A stretch of 36,539 bases of DNA from Thermovibrio sp. GTDB lineage: Bacteria > Aquificota > Aquificia > Desulfurobacteriales > Desulfurobacteriaceae. The position numbers and the translations under genes are program-made. The notes beneath the pieces were generated by a model. The model searched no databases. It worked only from the letters and a program-made list of their open reading frames with translations, and was not told where the DNA came from. Positions 1-9,442 of the stretch are shown one piece after another. Each line of letters begins with the position of its first letter. Within the stretch, counting starts at the first letter, position 1. The stretch is from assembly GCA_015490195.1 (NCBI GenBank), contig WFYG01000011.1, forward strand, positions 1 to 36,539. The letters run 5' to 3'.

Positions 1-149
1 AAGGTGTAGAGATGGTAATGCCTGGAGACAACGTGACATTTGAGGTAGAGCTCCTTAAGCCAGTAGCAATAGAAGAAGGACTCAGGTTTGCCATTCGTGA
101 AGGTGGAAGGACAGTAGGAGCTGGCGTTGTTACTGAAATTCTTGACTAA
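1..149 (+). CDS. tuf: Elongation factor Tu, C-terminal end (partial)
   Basis: This is the last 48 codons of elongation factor Tu, the GTPase that delivers aminoacyl-tRNA to the ribosome; the gene begins before the window. The reading frame starts at base 3 and ends with TAA at 147-149. The translation contains [18 protein letters not shown], the near-invariant end of domain III, preceded by a [10 protein letters not shown] segment. It is followed after 16 bases by rpsJ, the usual junction between the str operon (rpsL-rpsG-fusA-tuf) and the S10 operon, so transcription probably continues into rpsJ. No promoter or terminator is visible in the short gap. Confidence 0.97.
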   Translation, partial: GVEMVMPGDNVTFEVELLKPVAIEEGLRFAIREGGRTVGAGVVTEILD

Positions 150-165
150 TTAGAGAGGGGTAGTT

Positions 166-477
166 ATGGCTCAGGACCGCATCAGGATAAAGTTAACAGC
201 CTACGACCACAGGCTTCTTGATAGATCCGTTCAAGAGATAATTGACACAGTTAAGAGGACCGGCGCTATCGTCGCCGGTCCTATACCGCTTCCTACAAAG
301 CGTTCCTGGTGGAGCGTTATCAGGTCTCCACACAAGTATAAGTATTCACAGGAGCAGTTTGAGATAAGGAAGCACAGAAGGCTTCTTGACATAAAGAATC
401 CTAAACCTCAAACCGTGGAAGCTTTGATGGACCTGAAGCTTCCCGCCGGTGTTGATGTAGAGATAAAGCTTGATTAA
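166..477 (+). CDS. rpsJ: 30S ribosomal protein S10
   Basis: S10 (NusE) is a 30S head protein and also the NusB partner in transcription antitermination. At 103 residues it has the usual length. The opening [21 protein letters not shown], the GPIPLPT turn and the closing [11 protein letters not shown] are diagnostic. ATG at 166 follows a GAGAGGGG ribosome binding site. It is the first gene of the S10 block, only 16 bases after tuf, so there is no room for the long S10 leader through which L4 regulates this operon in Escherichia coli. Confidence 0.98.
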   Translation: MAQDRIRIKLTAYDHRLLDRSVQEIIDTVKRTGAIVAGPIPLPTKRSWWSVIRSPHKYKYSQEQFEIRKHRRLLDIKNPKPQTVEALMDLKLPAGVDVEIKLD

Positions 478-492
478 TAAAGAGGTGAAGTG

Positions 493-1116
493 ATGAAAGG
501 CATACTGGGAAGAAAGGTTGGAATGACTCAGATTTTTACAGAGGATGGAAAGGCAATAGCCGTTACTGTTATAGAGGCAGGTCCGTGTACAGTTGTCCAG
601 AAAAGAACTCCAGAGCGTGACGGTTATTCTGCTCTCCAGCTCGGTTTTATGGAGAAGACAAAACACGAGAGTAAGTTTCCTAAACCTCTCCTTGGCCACT
701 TTAAGAAGGCTGGTATAAAGCCTACAAGGTGGCTGAAAGAGGTAAAGTTTGACAACGTGGATGAGTACGCCGTTGGGGATAAGATAACCGTTGAGATCTT
801 CAAGCCAGGTGAGAAGGTTGATATTACTGGAACTTCAAAGGGAAGGGGATTTGCAGGCTACCATAAACGCCACGGTTTCGGAGGCGGTAGAAGGTCCCAC
901 GGTTCAGACTTCCACGAGGGACCCGGTTCTATTGGTGCCTGTGCAGACCCGGGAAGGGTTCACAAGGGTAAGAGGATGGCAGGACACTACGGTAACGAGA
1001 CAGTTACCGTTAAGAACCTTGAAATCGTTGATGTTATTCCTGAGAAGAACCTTCTTCTTGTAAAGGGTGCTGTTCCCGGACACAAAGGTGGACTCGTAAT
1101 AGTCAAAGGAAAGTAA
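493..1116 (+). CDS. rplC: 50S ribosomal protein L3
   Basis: L3 is an early-assembly 50S protein that reaches towards the peptidyl-transferase centre. The 207-residue product begins [15 protein letters not shown] and carries the conserved central segment [13 protein letters not shown] followed by GPGSIGA. ATG 493 is preferred over the in-frame GTG at 490 because the AGAGGTG site at 481-487 is then 5 bases away instead of 2. The residue matching the methylated Gln150 of E. coli L3 is Ala here (GSIGA), as in many bacteria, so that modification cannot occur. Confidence 0.97.
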   Translation: MKGILGRKVGMTQIFTEDGKAIAVTVIEAGPCTVVQKRTPERDGYSALQLGFMEKTKHESKFPKPLLGHFKKAGIKPTRWLKEVKFDNVDEYAVGDKITVEIFKPGEKVDITGTSKGRGFAGYHKRHGFGGGRRSHGSDFHEGPGSIGACADPGRVHKGKRMAGHYGNETVTVKNLEIVDVIPEKNLLLVKGAVPGHKGGLVIVKGK

Positions 1117-1126
1117 GGGGTGAAAG

Positions 1127-1753
1127 ATGGAGATTAAGGTAGTTAACCCTCAAAATCAGGAAGTTGGAACTGTAGAGATTAAGGAAGAGATAGCAAAGGC
1201 TCCAATAAAGCAGCACGCCGTTTGGGAAACTGTTAAGTGGCAGCTTGCAAAGCGCAGGCGTGGAACCCACTCAACCAAAACCCGCGGTGAAGTAAGGGGC
1301 GGTGGAAGAAAGCCCTGGCCGCAGAAACACACAGGTAGAGCCCGTCAGGGTTCTATCAGAGCTCCCCAGTGGGTCGGCGGCGGTGTAGTCCACGGTCCAA
1401 AGCCGAGGGACTACTCCTACAACCTTCCTAAAAAGGTAAGAAAGGTTGCCCTCAAAAGCGTTATTTCCGGAAGGATTCAAGAGGGTAACTTTATCGTTGT
1501 TGAGGACTTCTCCTTTGAGAAGCCCAAGACAAAGCAGGCAGTTGAATTCCTGAAGAACCTTGGACTTGAGAACGAGAAGGTTCTCCTTGTTGTTCCGTCA
1601 GATCTTGATGAGAACACATACCTCTCTTTCAGGAACCTTCCTAACGTTAAGGTTCTCCCGATAGAGGGGCTCAACGTTTACGACGTTCTCTGCTACAACA
1701 AGTGTGTCTTCTTTAAGTCAACTCTACCCAAGTTAGAGGAGAGGTTATCATGA
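1127..1753 (+). CDS. rplD: 50S ribosomal protein L4
   Basis: L4 lines the nascent-peptide exit tunnel and is an assembly initiator. The 208-residue protein has the long basic loop typical of the family: KTRGEVRGGGRKPWPQKHTG and then GSIRAPQWVGGG, followed by the Rossmann-like globular half. It starts at ATG 1127 behind AAGGGGTGA and ends with a TGA that shares four bases (ATGA) with the rplW start, which implies translational coupling. In E. coli L4 represses its own operon; no leader structure for that is visible here. Confidence 0.97.
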   Translation: MEIKVVNPQNQEVGTVEIKEEIAKAPIKQHAVWETVKWQLAKRRRGTHSTKTRGEVRGGGRKPWPQKHTGRARQGSIRAPQWVGGGVVHGPKPRDYSYNLPKKVRKVALKSVISGRIQEGNFIVVEDFSFEKPKTKQAVEFLKNLGLENEKVLLVVPSDLDENTYLSFRNLPNVKVLPIEGLNVYDVLCYNKCVFFKSTLPKLEERLS

Positions 1754-2073
1754 GAACTCCCTATGATATAATCCTGCGCCCTATCGTTACCGAAAAGAGC
1801 GTAAGGCTTGCAAACCTTGAGGTTAAAAGCTCTAAAACGAAGGAGCCTAAGAAGATTACAAAGGTTACCTTTGAAGTGGCTATGGACGCCACAAAGCCCG
1901 AGATAAAGGAAGCCGTTGAGAAGATTTTTGGCGTAAAGGTTGAAAAGGTCAACACTATGATAGTTAAGGGCAAGAGGAAAGGAATCAGGTTCTTAAGGGG
2001 TAAAAAGAAGGACTGGAAGAAGGCTATTGTTACCCTCAAGCCCGGCTATGAGATTGACCTTGAGAAACTCTAA
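1750..2073 (+). CDS. rplW: 50S ribosomal protein L23
   Basis: L23 sits at the exit-tunnel rim and docks signal recognition particle and trigger factor. The 107-residue product shows YDIILRPIVTEKS at the N-terminus and the beta-hairpin segment KVEKVNTMIVKGKRKG. A Lys-rich insertion (VKSSKTKEPKKITK, about residues 25-38) lengthens the first loop compared with the roughly 95-residue form of many bacteria. The start overlaps the L4 stop by 4 bases. Its SRP partner protein gene, ffh, is also in this window at 24175. Confidence 0.96.
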   Translation: MRTPYDIILRPIVTEKSVRLANLEVKSSKTKEPKKITKVTFEVAMDATKPEIKEAVEKIFGVKVEKVNTMIVKGKRKGIRFLRGKKKDWKKAIVTLKPGYEIDLEKL

Positions 2074-2089
2074 GTGAAGGGGTTAGAAA

Positions 2090-2917
2090 ATGGGAATCAA
2101 GAGGTTTAAGCCATACACGCCGTCAAGGCGTTTTATGACCGTTTCAGACTTTGCCGAGATTACAAAGACTGAGCCTGAAAAGTCCCTTATAGTTGGTTTT
2201 GTTAGGGGAACAGGTAGGAACAACCAGGGTAGGATTACCTGCCGCCACAAAGGAGGCGGACACAAGCGCCGCTACAGGATAATTGACTTCAGGCGGGATA
2301 AAATCGGAGTTCCTGCCAGAGTTGCCGCTATTGAGTACGACCCCAACAGGTCTGCCCGTATTGCACTCCTCGTTTACGCTGACGGTGAGAAGAGGTACAT
2401 CATCTGGCCTGAAGGGTTAAAGGTTGGAGACACAGTTGTTGCAGGACCCGATGCTGAAATAAAGGTTGGAAACGCACTTCCTCTCAGGAATATTCCTGTA
2501 GGTACTATCGTCCATAACGTTGAACTTAAGCCTGGAAAGGGCGGTCAGCTTGCGAGGGCTGCAGGCTCATTTGCCCAGCTTATGGGTAAGGTTGGAGATT
2601 ACGCTCAGCTGAGGCTTCCATCTGGGGAACTCCGCCTTGTTCACCTTGACTGTATGGCAACTATCGGTCAGGTAGGAAACCTTGACCACGAGAACATCGT
2701 TATCGGTAAAGCAGGCCGTTCAAGGTGGTTAGGTATAAGGCCAACCGTTCGTGGAACTGCTATGAACCCAGTTGACCACCCCCACGGTGGTGGTGAAGGT
2801 AGAACGTTTGGTAAGCACCCTGTTACTCCTTGGGGTCAGCCAACCAAGGGATACAAGACAAGGCGTTCTAAGAAGTACTCAGACAGGTTTATCATTAAAC
2901 GCCGCAACCAGAAGTAG
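2090..2917 (+). CDS. rplB: 50S ribosomal protein L2
   Basis: L2 is a large primary rRNA-binding protein needed for subunit association and peptidyl-transferase integrity. Its 275 residues match the family length. The C-terminal motif [20 protein letters not shown] holds the conserved histidine (E. coli His229 equivalent) implicated in activity, and the central segment [17 protein letters not shown] is also diagnostic. ATG 2090 is 16 bases after rplW with AAGGGG as ribosome binding site. Confidence 0.98.
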   Translation: MGIKRFKPYTPSRRFMTVSDFAEITKTEPEKSLIVGFVRGTGRNNQGRITCRHKGGGHKRRYRIIDFRRDKIGVPARVAAIEYDPNRSARIALLVYADGEKRYIIWPEGLKVGDTVVAGPDAEIKVGNALPLRNIPVGTIVHNVELKPGKGGQLARAAGSFAQLMGKVGDYAQLRLPSGELRLVHLDCMATIGQVGNLDHENIVIGKAGRSRWLGIRPTVRGTAMNPVDHPHGGGEGRTFGKHPVTPWGQPTKGYKTRRSKKYSDRFIIKRRNQK

Positions 2918-2926
2918 GAGGTTTAA

Positions 2927-3205
2927 ATGGGACGTTCACTGAAGAAGGGGCCCTACGTTAACCCCAAGATACTCAAGAAAGTCCGTAAGATGAACGAAAC
3001 GGGAGAGAAGAAAGTTATTAAGGTCTGGGATAGGGCCTGCACAATTGTTCCTGAGTTTATAGGCCACACCTTTGCCGTTTACAACGGCCAGAAGTTCATT
3101 CCCGTTTACGTAACTGAGCAGATGGTTGGCCACAGGCTTGGAGAGTTCTCCCTCACAAGAACTTTCCGCGGTCATGCAGGTCAAAAAGTAGCCAAGAAGA
3201 AGTAA
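2927..3205 (+). CDS. rpsS: 30S ribosomal protein S19
   Basis: S19 is a 30S head protein that forms a heterodimer with S13 near the A site. The 92-residue sequence begins [19 protein letters not shown] and contains [23 protein letters not shown] plus [14 protein letters not shown], all classic S19 segments. Start ATG 2927 follows a TAGGAGGT site that includes the rplB stop codon, so the two genes are tightly coupled. Confidence 0.98.
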   Translation: MGRSLKKGPYVNPKILKKVRKMNETGEKKVIKVWDRACTIVPEFIGHTFAVYNGQKFIPVYVTEQMVGHRLGEFSLTRTFRGHAGQKVAKKK

Positions 3206-3218
3206 GGAGAGGTAGAAA

Positions 3219-3617
3219 ATGGCTGTTGAACAGAGAGAATACTACCAAGCAGGTGAAAGGGGTTTTGAAACTCCTACTGAGGCAAGGGCTATATGGAGAA
3301 GGGCAAGGATGTCGGCCTCTAAGGTGAGATTGGTTGTTGATCTCATCAGAGGTAAGCACGTTGACAATGCTCTTGCGATTCTCCAGAACAGCCCCAAAAA
3401 GGCTGCCCGTATGGTTGAGAAGGTTCTAAAGAGCGCAATTGCAAACGCTGAGCAGAAGGGCTTAGATCCTGAAGAGCTTATCGTTAAAAGGACTTACGTT
3501 GATGAAGGCCCTACAATGAAGAGGGTTAGGCCCAGGGCTATGGGAAGGGCCAATATCAGGCGCAGGAGAACCTGCCACATAACCGTTGTGGTGGGTAAAC
3601 CTGAGGAGAAAAAGTAA
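3219..3617 (+). CDS. rplV: 50S ribosomal protein L22
   Basis: L22 spans the 50S exit tunnel; its beta-hairpin tip contacts macrolides and nascent chains. The conserved core starts at about residue 25 ([21 protein letters not shown]) and includes the hairpin [24 protein letters not shown] near the C-terminus. The 132-residue protein carries about 23 extra N-terminal residues ([20 protein letters not shown]) compared with the 110-residue form. The upstream AGGAGAGGT supports the ATG at 3219, so the extension is probably translated. Confidence 0.96.
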   Translation: MAVEQREYYQAGERGFETPTEARAIWRRARMSASKVRLVVDLIRGKHVDNALAILQNSPKKAARMVEKVLKSAIANAEQKGLDPEELIVKRTYVDEGPTMKRVRPRAMGRANIRRRRTCHITVVVGKPEEKK

Positions 3618-3632
3618 TTTCGGAGGTAAACC

Positions 3633-4331
3633 TTGGGACAGAAAGTTCACCCAATAGGATTTAGACTGGGAATCACGAAGGACTGGGAGTCCAAGTGGGT
3701 TGTTAAGGAGAAGAAGAAGTTTGTTGACACGCTCCATGAAGACCTTAAAATTCGCAACCTCATAAAGCAGAAGTACTACCACGCCGGTATTGCCAGAATC
3801 GATATTGAAAGAACTCTTGACAAGATCAACATCAGGATCTGGGCTGCAAGACCTGGTCTTCTCATTGCAAGAAAGGGGGCAGAGGTTAAAGCCCTCAGGC
3901 GCTTCCTTGAAGACCTTACAGGAAAGAGCGTTTACATTAACATTGAGGAAGTTAAGTATCCCCAGCTCAACGCTCAGTTAGTTGCTGAGAACGTTGCATC
4001 ACAGCTAGAGCGCCGTGTGGCGTTCAGGCGTGCCATGAAGAGGGTTATTGCCGATGCTATGAAAGCTGGGGCTAAAGGTATTAAGGTTCAGTGTGCCGGA
4101 AGGCTCGGCGGTGCCGACATGGCGAGGAAGGAGTGGTATAGGGAAGGTCGTGTTCCGTTGCAGACCATTCGTGCCGACATAGATTATGGCACTGCTATTG
4201 CCAAGACCAAATACGGTGTTATTGGCGTTAAGGTCTGGATCTACAAGGGAGACGTTTACAAGGACGAGACTGAGGAACTCCTCAAGAAGATTGAGAAAGA
4301 AGTAAAACAAGAGATGGCGAGAGGTGAGTAA
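3633..4331 (+). CDS. rpsC: 30S ribosomal protein S3
   Basis: S3 is a 30S protein at the mRNA entry channel with helicase-related function. The 232-residue product starts [14 protein letters not shown], has the KH domain around residues 40-110 (including [16 protein letters not shown]) and the C-terminal domain with [23 protein letters not shown]. The start is TTG at 3633, set by the CGGAGGT site 5 bases earlier and by alignment of the invariant GQKVHP; no ATG could serve. It ends 2 bases before rplP. Confidence 0.97.
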   Translation: MGQKVHPIGFRLGITKDWESKWVVKEKKKFVDTLHEDLKIRNLIKQKYYHAGIARIDIERTLDKINIRIWAARPGLLIARKGAEVKALRRFLEDLTGKSVYINIEEVKYPQLNAQLVAENVASQLERRVAFRRAMKRVIADAMKAGAKGIKVQCAGRLGGADMARKEWYREGRVPLQTIRADIDYGTAIAKTKYGVIGVKVWIYKGDVYKDETEELLKKIEKEVKQEMARGE

Positions 4332-4333
4332 CC

Positions 4334-4762
4334 ATGTTAATGCCAAGGAGAACCAAATACAGGAAGCAGCAGAGAGGAAGATTAAAGGGTAAGTCTTACA
4401 GGGGAAACAGGCTTGCCTTTGGTGATTACGGCATTCAAGCCCTTGAGCCTCACTACGTTACTACAAACCAGATTGAGGCTGCAAGGGTTGCAATGACAAG
4501 GACTATGAAGAGGGGCGGTAAGGTCTGGATAAGGATTTTCCCCGACAAACCTTACACCAAAAAGCCCCTTGAAACCCGTATGGGTAAAGGTAAGGGTAAC
4601 GTTGAGACCTGGGTGGCAAAAGTTCTTCCCGGCCGCATAATGTTTGAAATCGCCGGTGTTCCGGAAGACGTTGCAATGGAGGCCCTCAGGCTTGCCATCC
4701 ATAAACTCCCTATGAAGTGCAGAATCGTTAAGAGGGAAGAAACTCCAGCTGGTGAGGAGTAA
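4334..4762 (+). CDS. rplP: 50S ribosomal protein L16
   Basis: L16 organises the A-site region of 23S rRNA. The 142-residue protein opens [16 protein letters not shown] and contains [21 protein letters not shown] and RMGKGKGN, diagnostic of L16. Start ATG 4334 is favoured over ATG 4340 because the GAGGTGAG site inside the end of rpsC is then 5 bases away and MLMP is the common family start. It continues the S10 order with 3 bases to rpmC. Confidence 0.97.
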   Translation: MLMPRRTKYRKQQRGRLKGKSYRGNRLAFGDYGIQALEPHYVTTNQIEAARVAMTRTMKRGGKVWIRIFPDKPYTKKPLETRMGKGKGNVETWVAKVLPGRIMFEIAGVPEDVAMEALRLAIHKLPMKCRIVKREETPAGEE

Positions 4763-4765
4763 GAG

Positions 4766-4966
4766 ATGAAGAAATACACAGAGGAACTCAGGAAGAAGTC
4801 TAACGAGGAGCTCCTTAAATTGGTGGGAGAGCTCAAGGAGAAACTCCTTAAACTTCGTTTTAAAAACGCCTTTGGTCAGCTTGAGAACCCTATGGACATC
4901 AGGAAAACGAGACGTCAGATTGCCCGCATCCTTACAATCCTAAGAGAGCGTGGCGTAAAGGCTTAA
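4766..4966 (+). CDS. rpmC: 50S ribosomal protein L29
   Basis: L29 is a small two-helix protein beside L23 at the exit tunnel. The 66 residues include [29 protein letters not shown] followed by [23 protein letters not shown], the standard antiparallel helical pair and IRKxRRxIARI signature. It begins 3 bases after rplP, with the ribosome binding site (GGTGAGGAG) inside the rplP C-terminal codons. Confidence 0.97.
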   Translation: MKKYTEELRKKSNEELLKLVGELKEKLLKLRFKNAFGQLENPMDIRKTRRQIARILTILRERGVKA

Positions 4967-4977
4967 CGGAGGAGACA

Positions 4978-5283
4978 ATGGCAGAAAGGGTTAACAGGAG
5001 AAAGGTAAGGGTTGGCGTAGTTGTAAGCGACAAGATGGACAAAACCGTTGTTGTCCGCGTTACAAGGGAGTTCCGCCATCCCGTTTACGGTAAGAGGGTT
5101 AAGCTTTCTAAAAAGTATATGGCACACGATGAAAACAACCAGTGTCAGGTTGGAGACGTTGTAAAGATTATGGAGACAAGACCCCTCTCCCGCCACAAGA
5201 GGTGGAGGGTGGTTGAAATTATTGAGAAGGCTAAGAAACTTGGAGAGGTTTCCGAGGAAACACCGGAAACCGCACAGGAGTAA
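4978..5283 (+). CDS. rpsQ: 30S ribosomal protein S17
   Basis: S17 is an OB-fold primary 16S rRNA-binding protein. The fold is seen in [43 protein letters not shown] and [23 protein letters not shown]. At 101 residues it carries roughly 20 extra acidic C-terminal residues ([13 protein letters not shown]) compared with the short bacterial form. ATG 4978 follows CGGAGGAG. Confidence 0.96.
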   Translation: MAERVNRRKVRVGVVVSDKMDKTVVVRVTREFRHPVYGKRVKLSKKYMAHDENNQCQVGDVVKIMETRPLSRHKRWRVVEIIEKAKKLGEVSEETPETAQE

Positions 5284-5305
5284 ATCCTTTTAAAGGAGTG
5301 TAGGG

Positions 5306-5674
5306 ATGATTCAGGTTCAAACATATCTCAACGTTGCAGATAACACTGGAGCAAAGAGAGTTCAGTGTATAAGAGTTCTTGGTGGTTCAAACAGGAAGTA
5401 CGCATCCCTTGGTGACCAAATAGTAGTTACAGTTAAGGATGCCGCTCCGAACGCAACCGCCAAGAAAGGAGAAGTTTACAGGGCTGTTGTTGTTAGAACT
5501 AAAAAAGAGGTTCGTCGCCCCGACGGGACCTACATAAAGTTTGACGACAACGCAGTTGTTCTCCTCAACAAGCAGGGTGAGCCTCTTGGAACCCGTATCC
5601 TGGGCCCCGTTGCCCGTGAGGCAAGGCAGAAAGGGTTTACGAAAGTCACAACCCTTGCTCCGGAAGTTATATAA
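5306..5674 (+). CDS. rplN: 50S ribosomal protein L14
   Basis: L14 bridges the 50S to helix 14 of 16S rRNA and binds the silencing factor RsfS. The 122-residue protein begins [27 protein letters not shown] and has the conserved [11 protein letters not shown] near the end. The 22-base spacer before it is one of the larger gaps in this block and includes a TTTTAAAGGAGT ribosome binding region. Length and sequence are entirely standard. Confidence 0.98.
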   Translation: MIQVQTYLNVADNTGAKRVQCIRVLGGSNRKYASLGDQIVVTVKDAAPNATAKKGEVYRAVVVRTKKEVRRPDGTYIKFDDNAVVLLNKQGEPLGTRILGPVAREARQKGFTKVTTLAPEVI

Positions 5675-5686
5675 GGGAGGAATCTA

Positions 5687-6040
5687 ATGGCTAAGAAGAA
5701 GTTCAAGATAAAGGCTGGCGATAAAGTCGTTGTTATAGCCGGTAAAGACAAGGGTAAGGTAGGTAAAGTTCTTAGAGTCCTTCCCGAAGAAGAGAGAGTG
5801 ATTGTTGAGGGTGTGAGGCTCGTTAAGAAACACCTTCGCCCCAGTCAAAAATACCCCGAGGGGGGAATTATTGAGAAGGAAGCTCCCATTCACATAAGCA
5901 ACGTTATGCTGGTTGACCCGAAAACTGGAAAGCCCACAAGGGTTGGAATTAAGTTCGTTGACGGTAAAAAAGTTCGCTATGCCAAGCGTTCTGGTGAGAT
6001 CATTGACGAGATAAGCAAACCCCAGAAGGCGGGTCGGTAA
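5687..6040 (+). CDS. rplX: 50S ribosomal protein L24
   Basis: L24 is an assembly initiator of the 50S subunit. The N-terminal KOW motif is clear ([21 protein letters not shown], residues 8-28), followed by [13 protein letters not shown] and [18 protein letters not shown]. The length of 117 residues is in the normal range, with a short basic tail. ATG 5687 follows AGGGAGGA, 12 bases after rplN. Confidence 0.97.
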   Translation: MAKKKFKIKAGDKVVVIAGKDKGKVGKVLRVLPEEERVIVEGVRLVKKHLRPSQKYPEGGIIEKEAPIHISNVMLVDPKTGKPTRVGIKFVDGKKVRYAKRSGEIIDEISKPQKAGR

Positions 6041-6061
6041 TCCGCTGACCAAGGAGGAGTG

Positions 6062-6619
6062 ATGGCTGAAGAGAAATACGTTCCAAGACTTAAGAAGAAG
6101 TATCAGGAAGAGGTTGTTCCTGCACTTATGAAGAAGTTTGGCTACAAGAACATTATGGAAGTTCCGAAAATTGAAAAGATTGTTGTTAACATGGGTGTCG
6201 GTGAGGCCGTTCAGAACATTAAAGAGCTTGAGAATGCTATGAACGACCTTGCCCTCATTACCGGTCAGAAGCCTTCCGTTAGGAGGGCAAAGAGGTCTGA
6301 GGCCGGGTTTAAACTCCGTAAGGGAATGCCCATCGGAGCTAAGGTTACTCTGAGAAGGGACAGGATGTGGGACTTCTTAGACAGGCTCATCTCTATGGCC
6401 CTTCCAAGGGTTAGGGACTTTAAAGGTCTCTCTCCTAAGTCCTTTGACGGAAGGGGTAACTACAACTTTGGCCTTGAAGAGCAGACTGTTTTCCCCGAGA
6501 TTGACTACGACAAGGTTGACAAGATCAGGGGAATGAACATTACTATCGTCACAACAGCTGAAACCGACGAGGAGGCTAAAGCCCTCCTTGAAGCTTTAGG
6601 ATTCCCATTCAGGAAGTAA
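6062..6619 (+). CDS. rplE: 50S ribosomal protein L5
   Basis: L5 binds 5S rRNA and forms the central protuberance. Diagnostic segments are [49 protein letters not shown] and [18 protein letters not shown]. The ATG at 6062 is chosen over the in-frame GTG at 6059 because the AAGGAGG site at 6051-6057 is then 4 bases away and L5 proteins usually begin close to this point. The product is 185 residues. Confidence 0.97.
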   Translation: MAEEKYVPRLKKKYQEEVVPALMKKFGYKNIMEVPKIEKIVVNMGVGEAVQNIKELENAMNDLALITGQKPSVRRAKRSEAGFKLRKGMPIGAKVTLRRDRMWDFLDRLISMALPRVRDFKGLSPKSFDGRGNYNFGLEEQTVFPEIDYDKVDKIRGMNITIVTTAETDEEAKALLEALGFPFRK

Positions 6620-6632
6620 TCAGGAGGAGTAG

Positions 6633-6818
6633 ATGGCAAGGAAAGCACTGATAGTTAAGGCTCAGAAAGAGCCAAAGTATAAGGTGAGAAAGTACAACAG
6701 GTGTCCCCTGTGTGGACGCCCAAGGGGATACATAAGGGCCTTTGGAATGTGCAGGCTCTGTTTCAGGACACTTGCCCTTCAGGGTAAAATCCCCGGCGTT
6801 AGAAAGGCAAGCTGGTAA
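6633..6818 (+). CDS. rpsZ: 30S ribosomal protein S14, zinc-binding type Z
   Basis: S14 is a late-assembling 30S head protein. This is the short 61-residue type with a zinc ribbon: [20 protein letters not shown] supplies the two CxxC pairs (residues 24/27 and 40/43). The C-terminus [15 protein letters not shown] is invariant for the family. The zinc-containing form, not the longer zinc-free type, suggests no need for a zinc-sparing paralogue, though one could exist elsewhere. ATG 6633 follows CAGGAGG. Confidence 0.97.
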   Translation: MARKALIVKAQKEPKYKVRKYNRCPLCGRPRGYIRAFGMCRLCFRTLALQGKIPGVRKASW

Positions 6819-6844
6819 AAACTTGTAGGAGAGGTAAAAGAGCC

Positions 6845-7267
6845 ATGATGATGGACAGCGTTGCAGATTTCCTTACCCGTATAAGGAACGCTAACCTTGT
6901 TTACCACGAAACTGTTGATGCTCCCTACTCCAAGGTAAACGAGGCTATTGCGAAGATACTTAAGGAAGAAGGCTTCATTAAGGATTACGAGATAGTTGAG
7001 GAGCCCTTCAAGAGGGCTAAAAACCCTGAGAACAAGAAGAAAATCATCAGGATTCACATGAAGTACGGCCCCAACAAGGAGAGGGTCATCAACGAGATTA
7101 AGAGGGTTTCTAAGCCCGGTAGGCGTATCTACGTTGGTAAAGATGAGATTCCTCTTGTTAAGGCCGGTCTTGGAGTGGCTATCCTTTCTACAAACAAGGG
7201 GATTATCCCAGGCTACAAGGCCAGGAAACTCGGAGTTGGCGGAGAGGTTCTCTGCTACGTCTGGTAA
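6845..7267 (+). CDS. rpsH: 30S ribosomal protein S8
   Basis: S8 binds helix 21 of 16S rRNA and in E. coli represses the spc operon. The 140-residue protein starts with [15 protein letters not shown] and ends [22 protein letters not shown], the typical S8 C-terminus. There are three tandem ATG codons (6845, 6848, 6851); the AGGAGAGGT site at 6827-6835 is compatible with the first two. The central lysine-rich insert ([11 protein letters not shown]) is somewhat longer than in E. coli S8. Confidence 0.97.
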   Translation: MMMDSVADFLTRIRNANLVYHETVDAPYSKVNEAIAKILKEEGFIKDYEIVEEPFKRAKNPENKKKIIRIHMKYGPNKERVINEIKRVSKPGRRIYVGKDEIPLVKAGLGVAILSTNKGIIPGYKARKLGVGGEVLCYVW

Positions 7268-7288
7268 AACCACTAAAGGAGTGTGGAG

Positions 7289-7831
7289 ATGTCAAGGATA
7301 GGAAGGCTTCCGGTTGAGATACCACAGGGCGTAACTGTAGAGGTAAAGCCCGGGAACCACGTTATAGTTAAAGGCCCGAAGGGGCAGTTAGAGTTTACAT
7401 TCAACCCAAAGCTCACCATTAAGGTTGAGGACAACAAGGTTATAGTTGAGAGGCCCAACGATGAGAAGCAGATGAGAGCTCTTCACGGAACGACCAGAGC
7501 TCTCATCAACAACATGGTTATCGGCGTCTCAAAAGGATTTGAGAAAGTCCTTGAGGTGAAAGGTCTCGGTTACAGGGCATTTGTTAAGGGAGACACTTTA
7601 GAGCTCCACTTAGGTTTCTCCCACCCTGTCCTCTACAAGATTCCTGAGGGTATTCAGATAGAGGTTGACAGGGACAACAACATCTACGTCCGCGGAATTG
7701 ACAAGCAGAAGGTTGGCCAGGTTGCTGCTGAGATTCGCTCCTTCAGGCCGCCTGAGCCATACAAAGGTAAAGGTATCAGGTACAGGGGCGAGAAGATCAT
7801 CCTCAAAGCCGGTAAATCTGCTAAGAAGTAA
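7289..7831 (+). CDS. rplF: 50S ribosomal protein L6
   Basis: L6 is a two-domain 50S protein near the sarcin-ricin loop and factor-binding site. The N-terminus MSRIGRLPVEIPQGVTVEV and the C-terminal PEPYKGKGIRYRGEKI are diagnostic. ATG 7289 is chosen although GTG 7283 is in frame, because AAAGGAGTG at 7275-7283 is then correctly spaced (5 bases) and MSRIG is the family start. The product is 180 residues. Confidence 0.96.
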   Translation: MSRIGRLPVEIPQGVTVEVKPGNHVIVKGPKGQLEFTFNPKLTIKVEDNKVIVERPNDEKQMRALHGTTRALINNMVIGVSKGFEKVLEVKGLGYRAFVKGDTLELHLGFSHPVLYKIPEGIQIEVDRDNNIYVRGIDKQKVGQVAAEIRSFRPPEPYKGKGIRYRGEKIILKAGKSAKK

Positions 7832-7849
7832 CCTTAGAGGGGAGAGAAA

Positions 7850-8215
7850 ATGGCAAAGCTTACAAGGCGTGAAAGGATTGCTAAGAAGCATAGAAGGGTT
7901 AGGAAGAAAATATTTGGAACTCCTGAAAGGCCAAGGCTTGCAGTTTACAAGAGCCTTAAGCACATTTACGCTCAGATTATTGACGATACAAAAGGAGTTA
8001 CCCTCGTTTCCGCTTCAACTCTTGATAAGGAGCTCAGAGATAAGCTCCCCGAGCTTACAAAAACTGAAGAAGCAAGAGAAGTGGGTAAACTCATTGCTCA
8101 GCGTGCCCTTGAGAAGGGGATTAAGAAGGTTGTTTTTGACCGTGGCGGTTTTATCTACCACGGCCGTATAAAGGCTCTGGCAGAAGGTGCCAGAGAAGGC
8201 GGACTTGAATTTTAG
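7850..8215 (+). CDS. rplR: 50S ribosomal protein L18
   Basis: L18 binds 5S rRNA with L5. The 121-residue sequence has the basic N-terminus [38 protein letters not shown], and ends [26 protein letters not shown], the standard L18 C-terminus. ATG 7850 follows AGAGGGGAG; the gap after rplF is 18 bases. Confidence 0.97.
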   Translation: MAKLTRRERIAKKHRRVRKKIFGTPERPRLAVYKSLKHIYAQIIDDTKGVTLVSASTLDKELRDKLPELTKTEEAREVGKLIAQRALEKGIKKVVFDRGGFIYHGRIKALAEGAREGGLEF

Positions 8216-8226
8216 GGAGGTAGTTG

Positions 8227-8784
8227 ATGGCTAAGAGAGTTAGACCTGAAGGGCTTGAGCTGAAAGAGAGGCTTGTCCATATCAACAGGAACGCTAAAGT
8301 TGTTACAGGTGGTAGGAAGTTCAGCTTTACAGCCTTTGTTGTAGTTGGAGACGGCAAGGGAGTTGTAGGTTTCGGTAGAGGTAAGGCTGCTGAGGTTCCA
8401 GACGCCATAAGGAAGGCTACTGAAGATGCCAAGAAGAACCTGATTAAGGTTCCCGTTGTTGACGGAACCATTCCCTATGAGGTTGAGGCGAAGTTTGGCG
8501 GTTCAAAGGTTATAATGAGGCCAGCTGCTCCTGGTACCGGAGTTATCGCATCTGCTCCTGTCCGTGCTGTTCTTGAGTCTGCAGGTGTTACAGACATCCT
8601 CACAAAGGTTATCGGCTCTACAAACCCCCACACAGTTGTAAGGGCTGTTCTTAAAGGACTTGAGCAGCTTAAAACTCCAGAGGAGTTTGCTAAGCTCCGC
8701 GGTGTTCCCGTTGAGGAGCTCCGCAAGCGCTGGAAGCTCCCGGGAAGGAGAATCACAAAAGAGGGTGAAATCGTCAGGAGGTAG
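8227..8784 (+). CDS. rpsE: 30S ribosomal protein S5
   Basis: S5 is a 30S protein involved in decoding fidelity and mRNA unwinding at the entry channel. The double-stranded-RNA-binding-like N-domain ([37 protein letters not shown]) is followed by the C-domain with [20 protein letters not shown] and [14 protein letters not shown] 8227 is preferred to TTG 8224 from spacing to AGGGAGGT at 8214-8221. The product is 185 residues, and its stop lies 2 bases before the rpmD ATG. Confidence 0.97.
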   Translation: MAKRVRPEGLELKERLVHINRNAKVVTGGRKFSFTAFVVVGDGKGVVGFGRGKAAEVPDAIRKATEDAKKNLIKVPVVDGTIPYEVEAKFGGSKVIMRPAAPGTGVIASAPVRAVLESAGVTDILTKVIGSTNPHTVVRAVLKGLEQLKTPEEFAKLRGVPVEELRKRWKLPGRRITKEGEIVRR

Positions 8785-8786
8785 TG

Positions 8787-8972
8787 ATGGCAAAGGTTAA
8801 GATAACCCTCGTTAGAGGGCTTGCTGGAAAGAGCAAAAGGAAGAAAGCGACTCTGGCTGCCCTTGGCCTTCACAAGAGAGGCGCCACAACCGTTAAAGAG
8901 CTCAACCCTGCAATTGAAGGGATGATTGAGAAGGTTAAAGAACTCGTAAAAGTAGAACCTGTGGAGGAGTAA
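8787..8972 (+). CDS. rpmD: 50S ribosomal protein L30
   Basis: L30 is a small 50S protein. The 61-residue product shows [37 protein letters not shown], the L30 core. ATG 8787 lies 2 bases after the S5 stop, with CAGGAGG inside rpsE as ribosome binding site; the in-frame GTG at 8784 would overlap the S5 stop and is badly spaced. A GTGGAGGAG near the 3' end serves rplO, which begins 1 base after this gene's stop. Confidence 0.96.
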   Translation: MAKVKITLVRGLAGKSKRKKATLAALGLHKRGATTVKELNPAIEGMIEKVKELVKVEPVEE

Positions 8973-8973
8973 A

Positions 8974-9432
8974 ATGGGACTTGAGCTTCATAACTTAAAA
9001 CCAAACTCTGGAGCCGTTAGAGAGAAAAAGCGCGTAGGAAGAGGCCACGGCTCAGGCCACGGAAAGACCTCCGGTAGAGGTCAGAAAGGACAAACCGCCC
9101 GCTCCGGATGGAAGGGAGGAACGAGACCCGGATTTGAGGGTGGACAAACTCCCCTCTACATGAGGTTTCCAAAGAGGGGATTTTCAAACGCTCCCTTTAA
9201 GAAGGAGTACGCCGTAATAAACGTTGGAGACCTCAACGAAGCTTTTGAGGAGGGAACTGAAATTACGCCGGAGCTCCTCAGAGAAACTGGCCTTGTTAAG
9301 AGAAAGCTCCCGATTAAAATCCTGGGAGACGGCGAGCTTACAAAGAAGTTCGTTGTTAAGGCCCACAAGTTCTCAGCCTCTGCAAAGGAGAAGATTGAGG
9401 CTGCCGGTGGTTCCTGTGAGGAGATAAAGTAG
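8974..9432 (+). CDS. rplO: 50S ribosomal protein L15
   Basis: L15 is a 50S core protein. The glycine-rich N-terminal tail ([20 protein letters not shown], then [20 protein letters not shown]) is unmistakable, followed by the globular domain ending [23 protein letters not shown]. The length is 152 residues. It starts 1 base after rpmD and precedes secY as in the standard spc operon. Confidence 0.97.
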   Translation: MGLELHNLKPNSGAVREKKRVGRGHGSGHGKTSGRGQKGQTARSGWKGGTRPGFEGGQTPLYMRFPKRGFSNAPFKKEYAVINVGDLNEAFEEGTEITPELLRETGLVKRKLPIKILGDGELTKKFVVKAHKFSASAKEKIEAAGGSCEEIK

Positions 9433-9442
9433 GGAGAGATAA

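Noticed and set aside
791-1063. 90-codon open frame inside rplC in another frame
   Set aside because: It is a shadow of a strongly conserved ribosomal gene, has no ribosome binding site and no recognisable protein motif.
7665-8171. 168-codon open frame across rplF and rplR
   Set aside because: It overlaps two certain ribosomal protein genes in another frame; its composition (Ser/Leu/Arg-rich) is that of a frame shadow.
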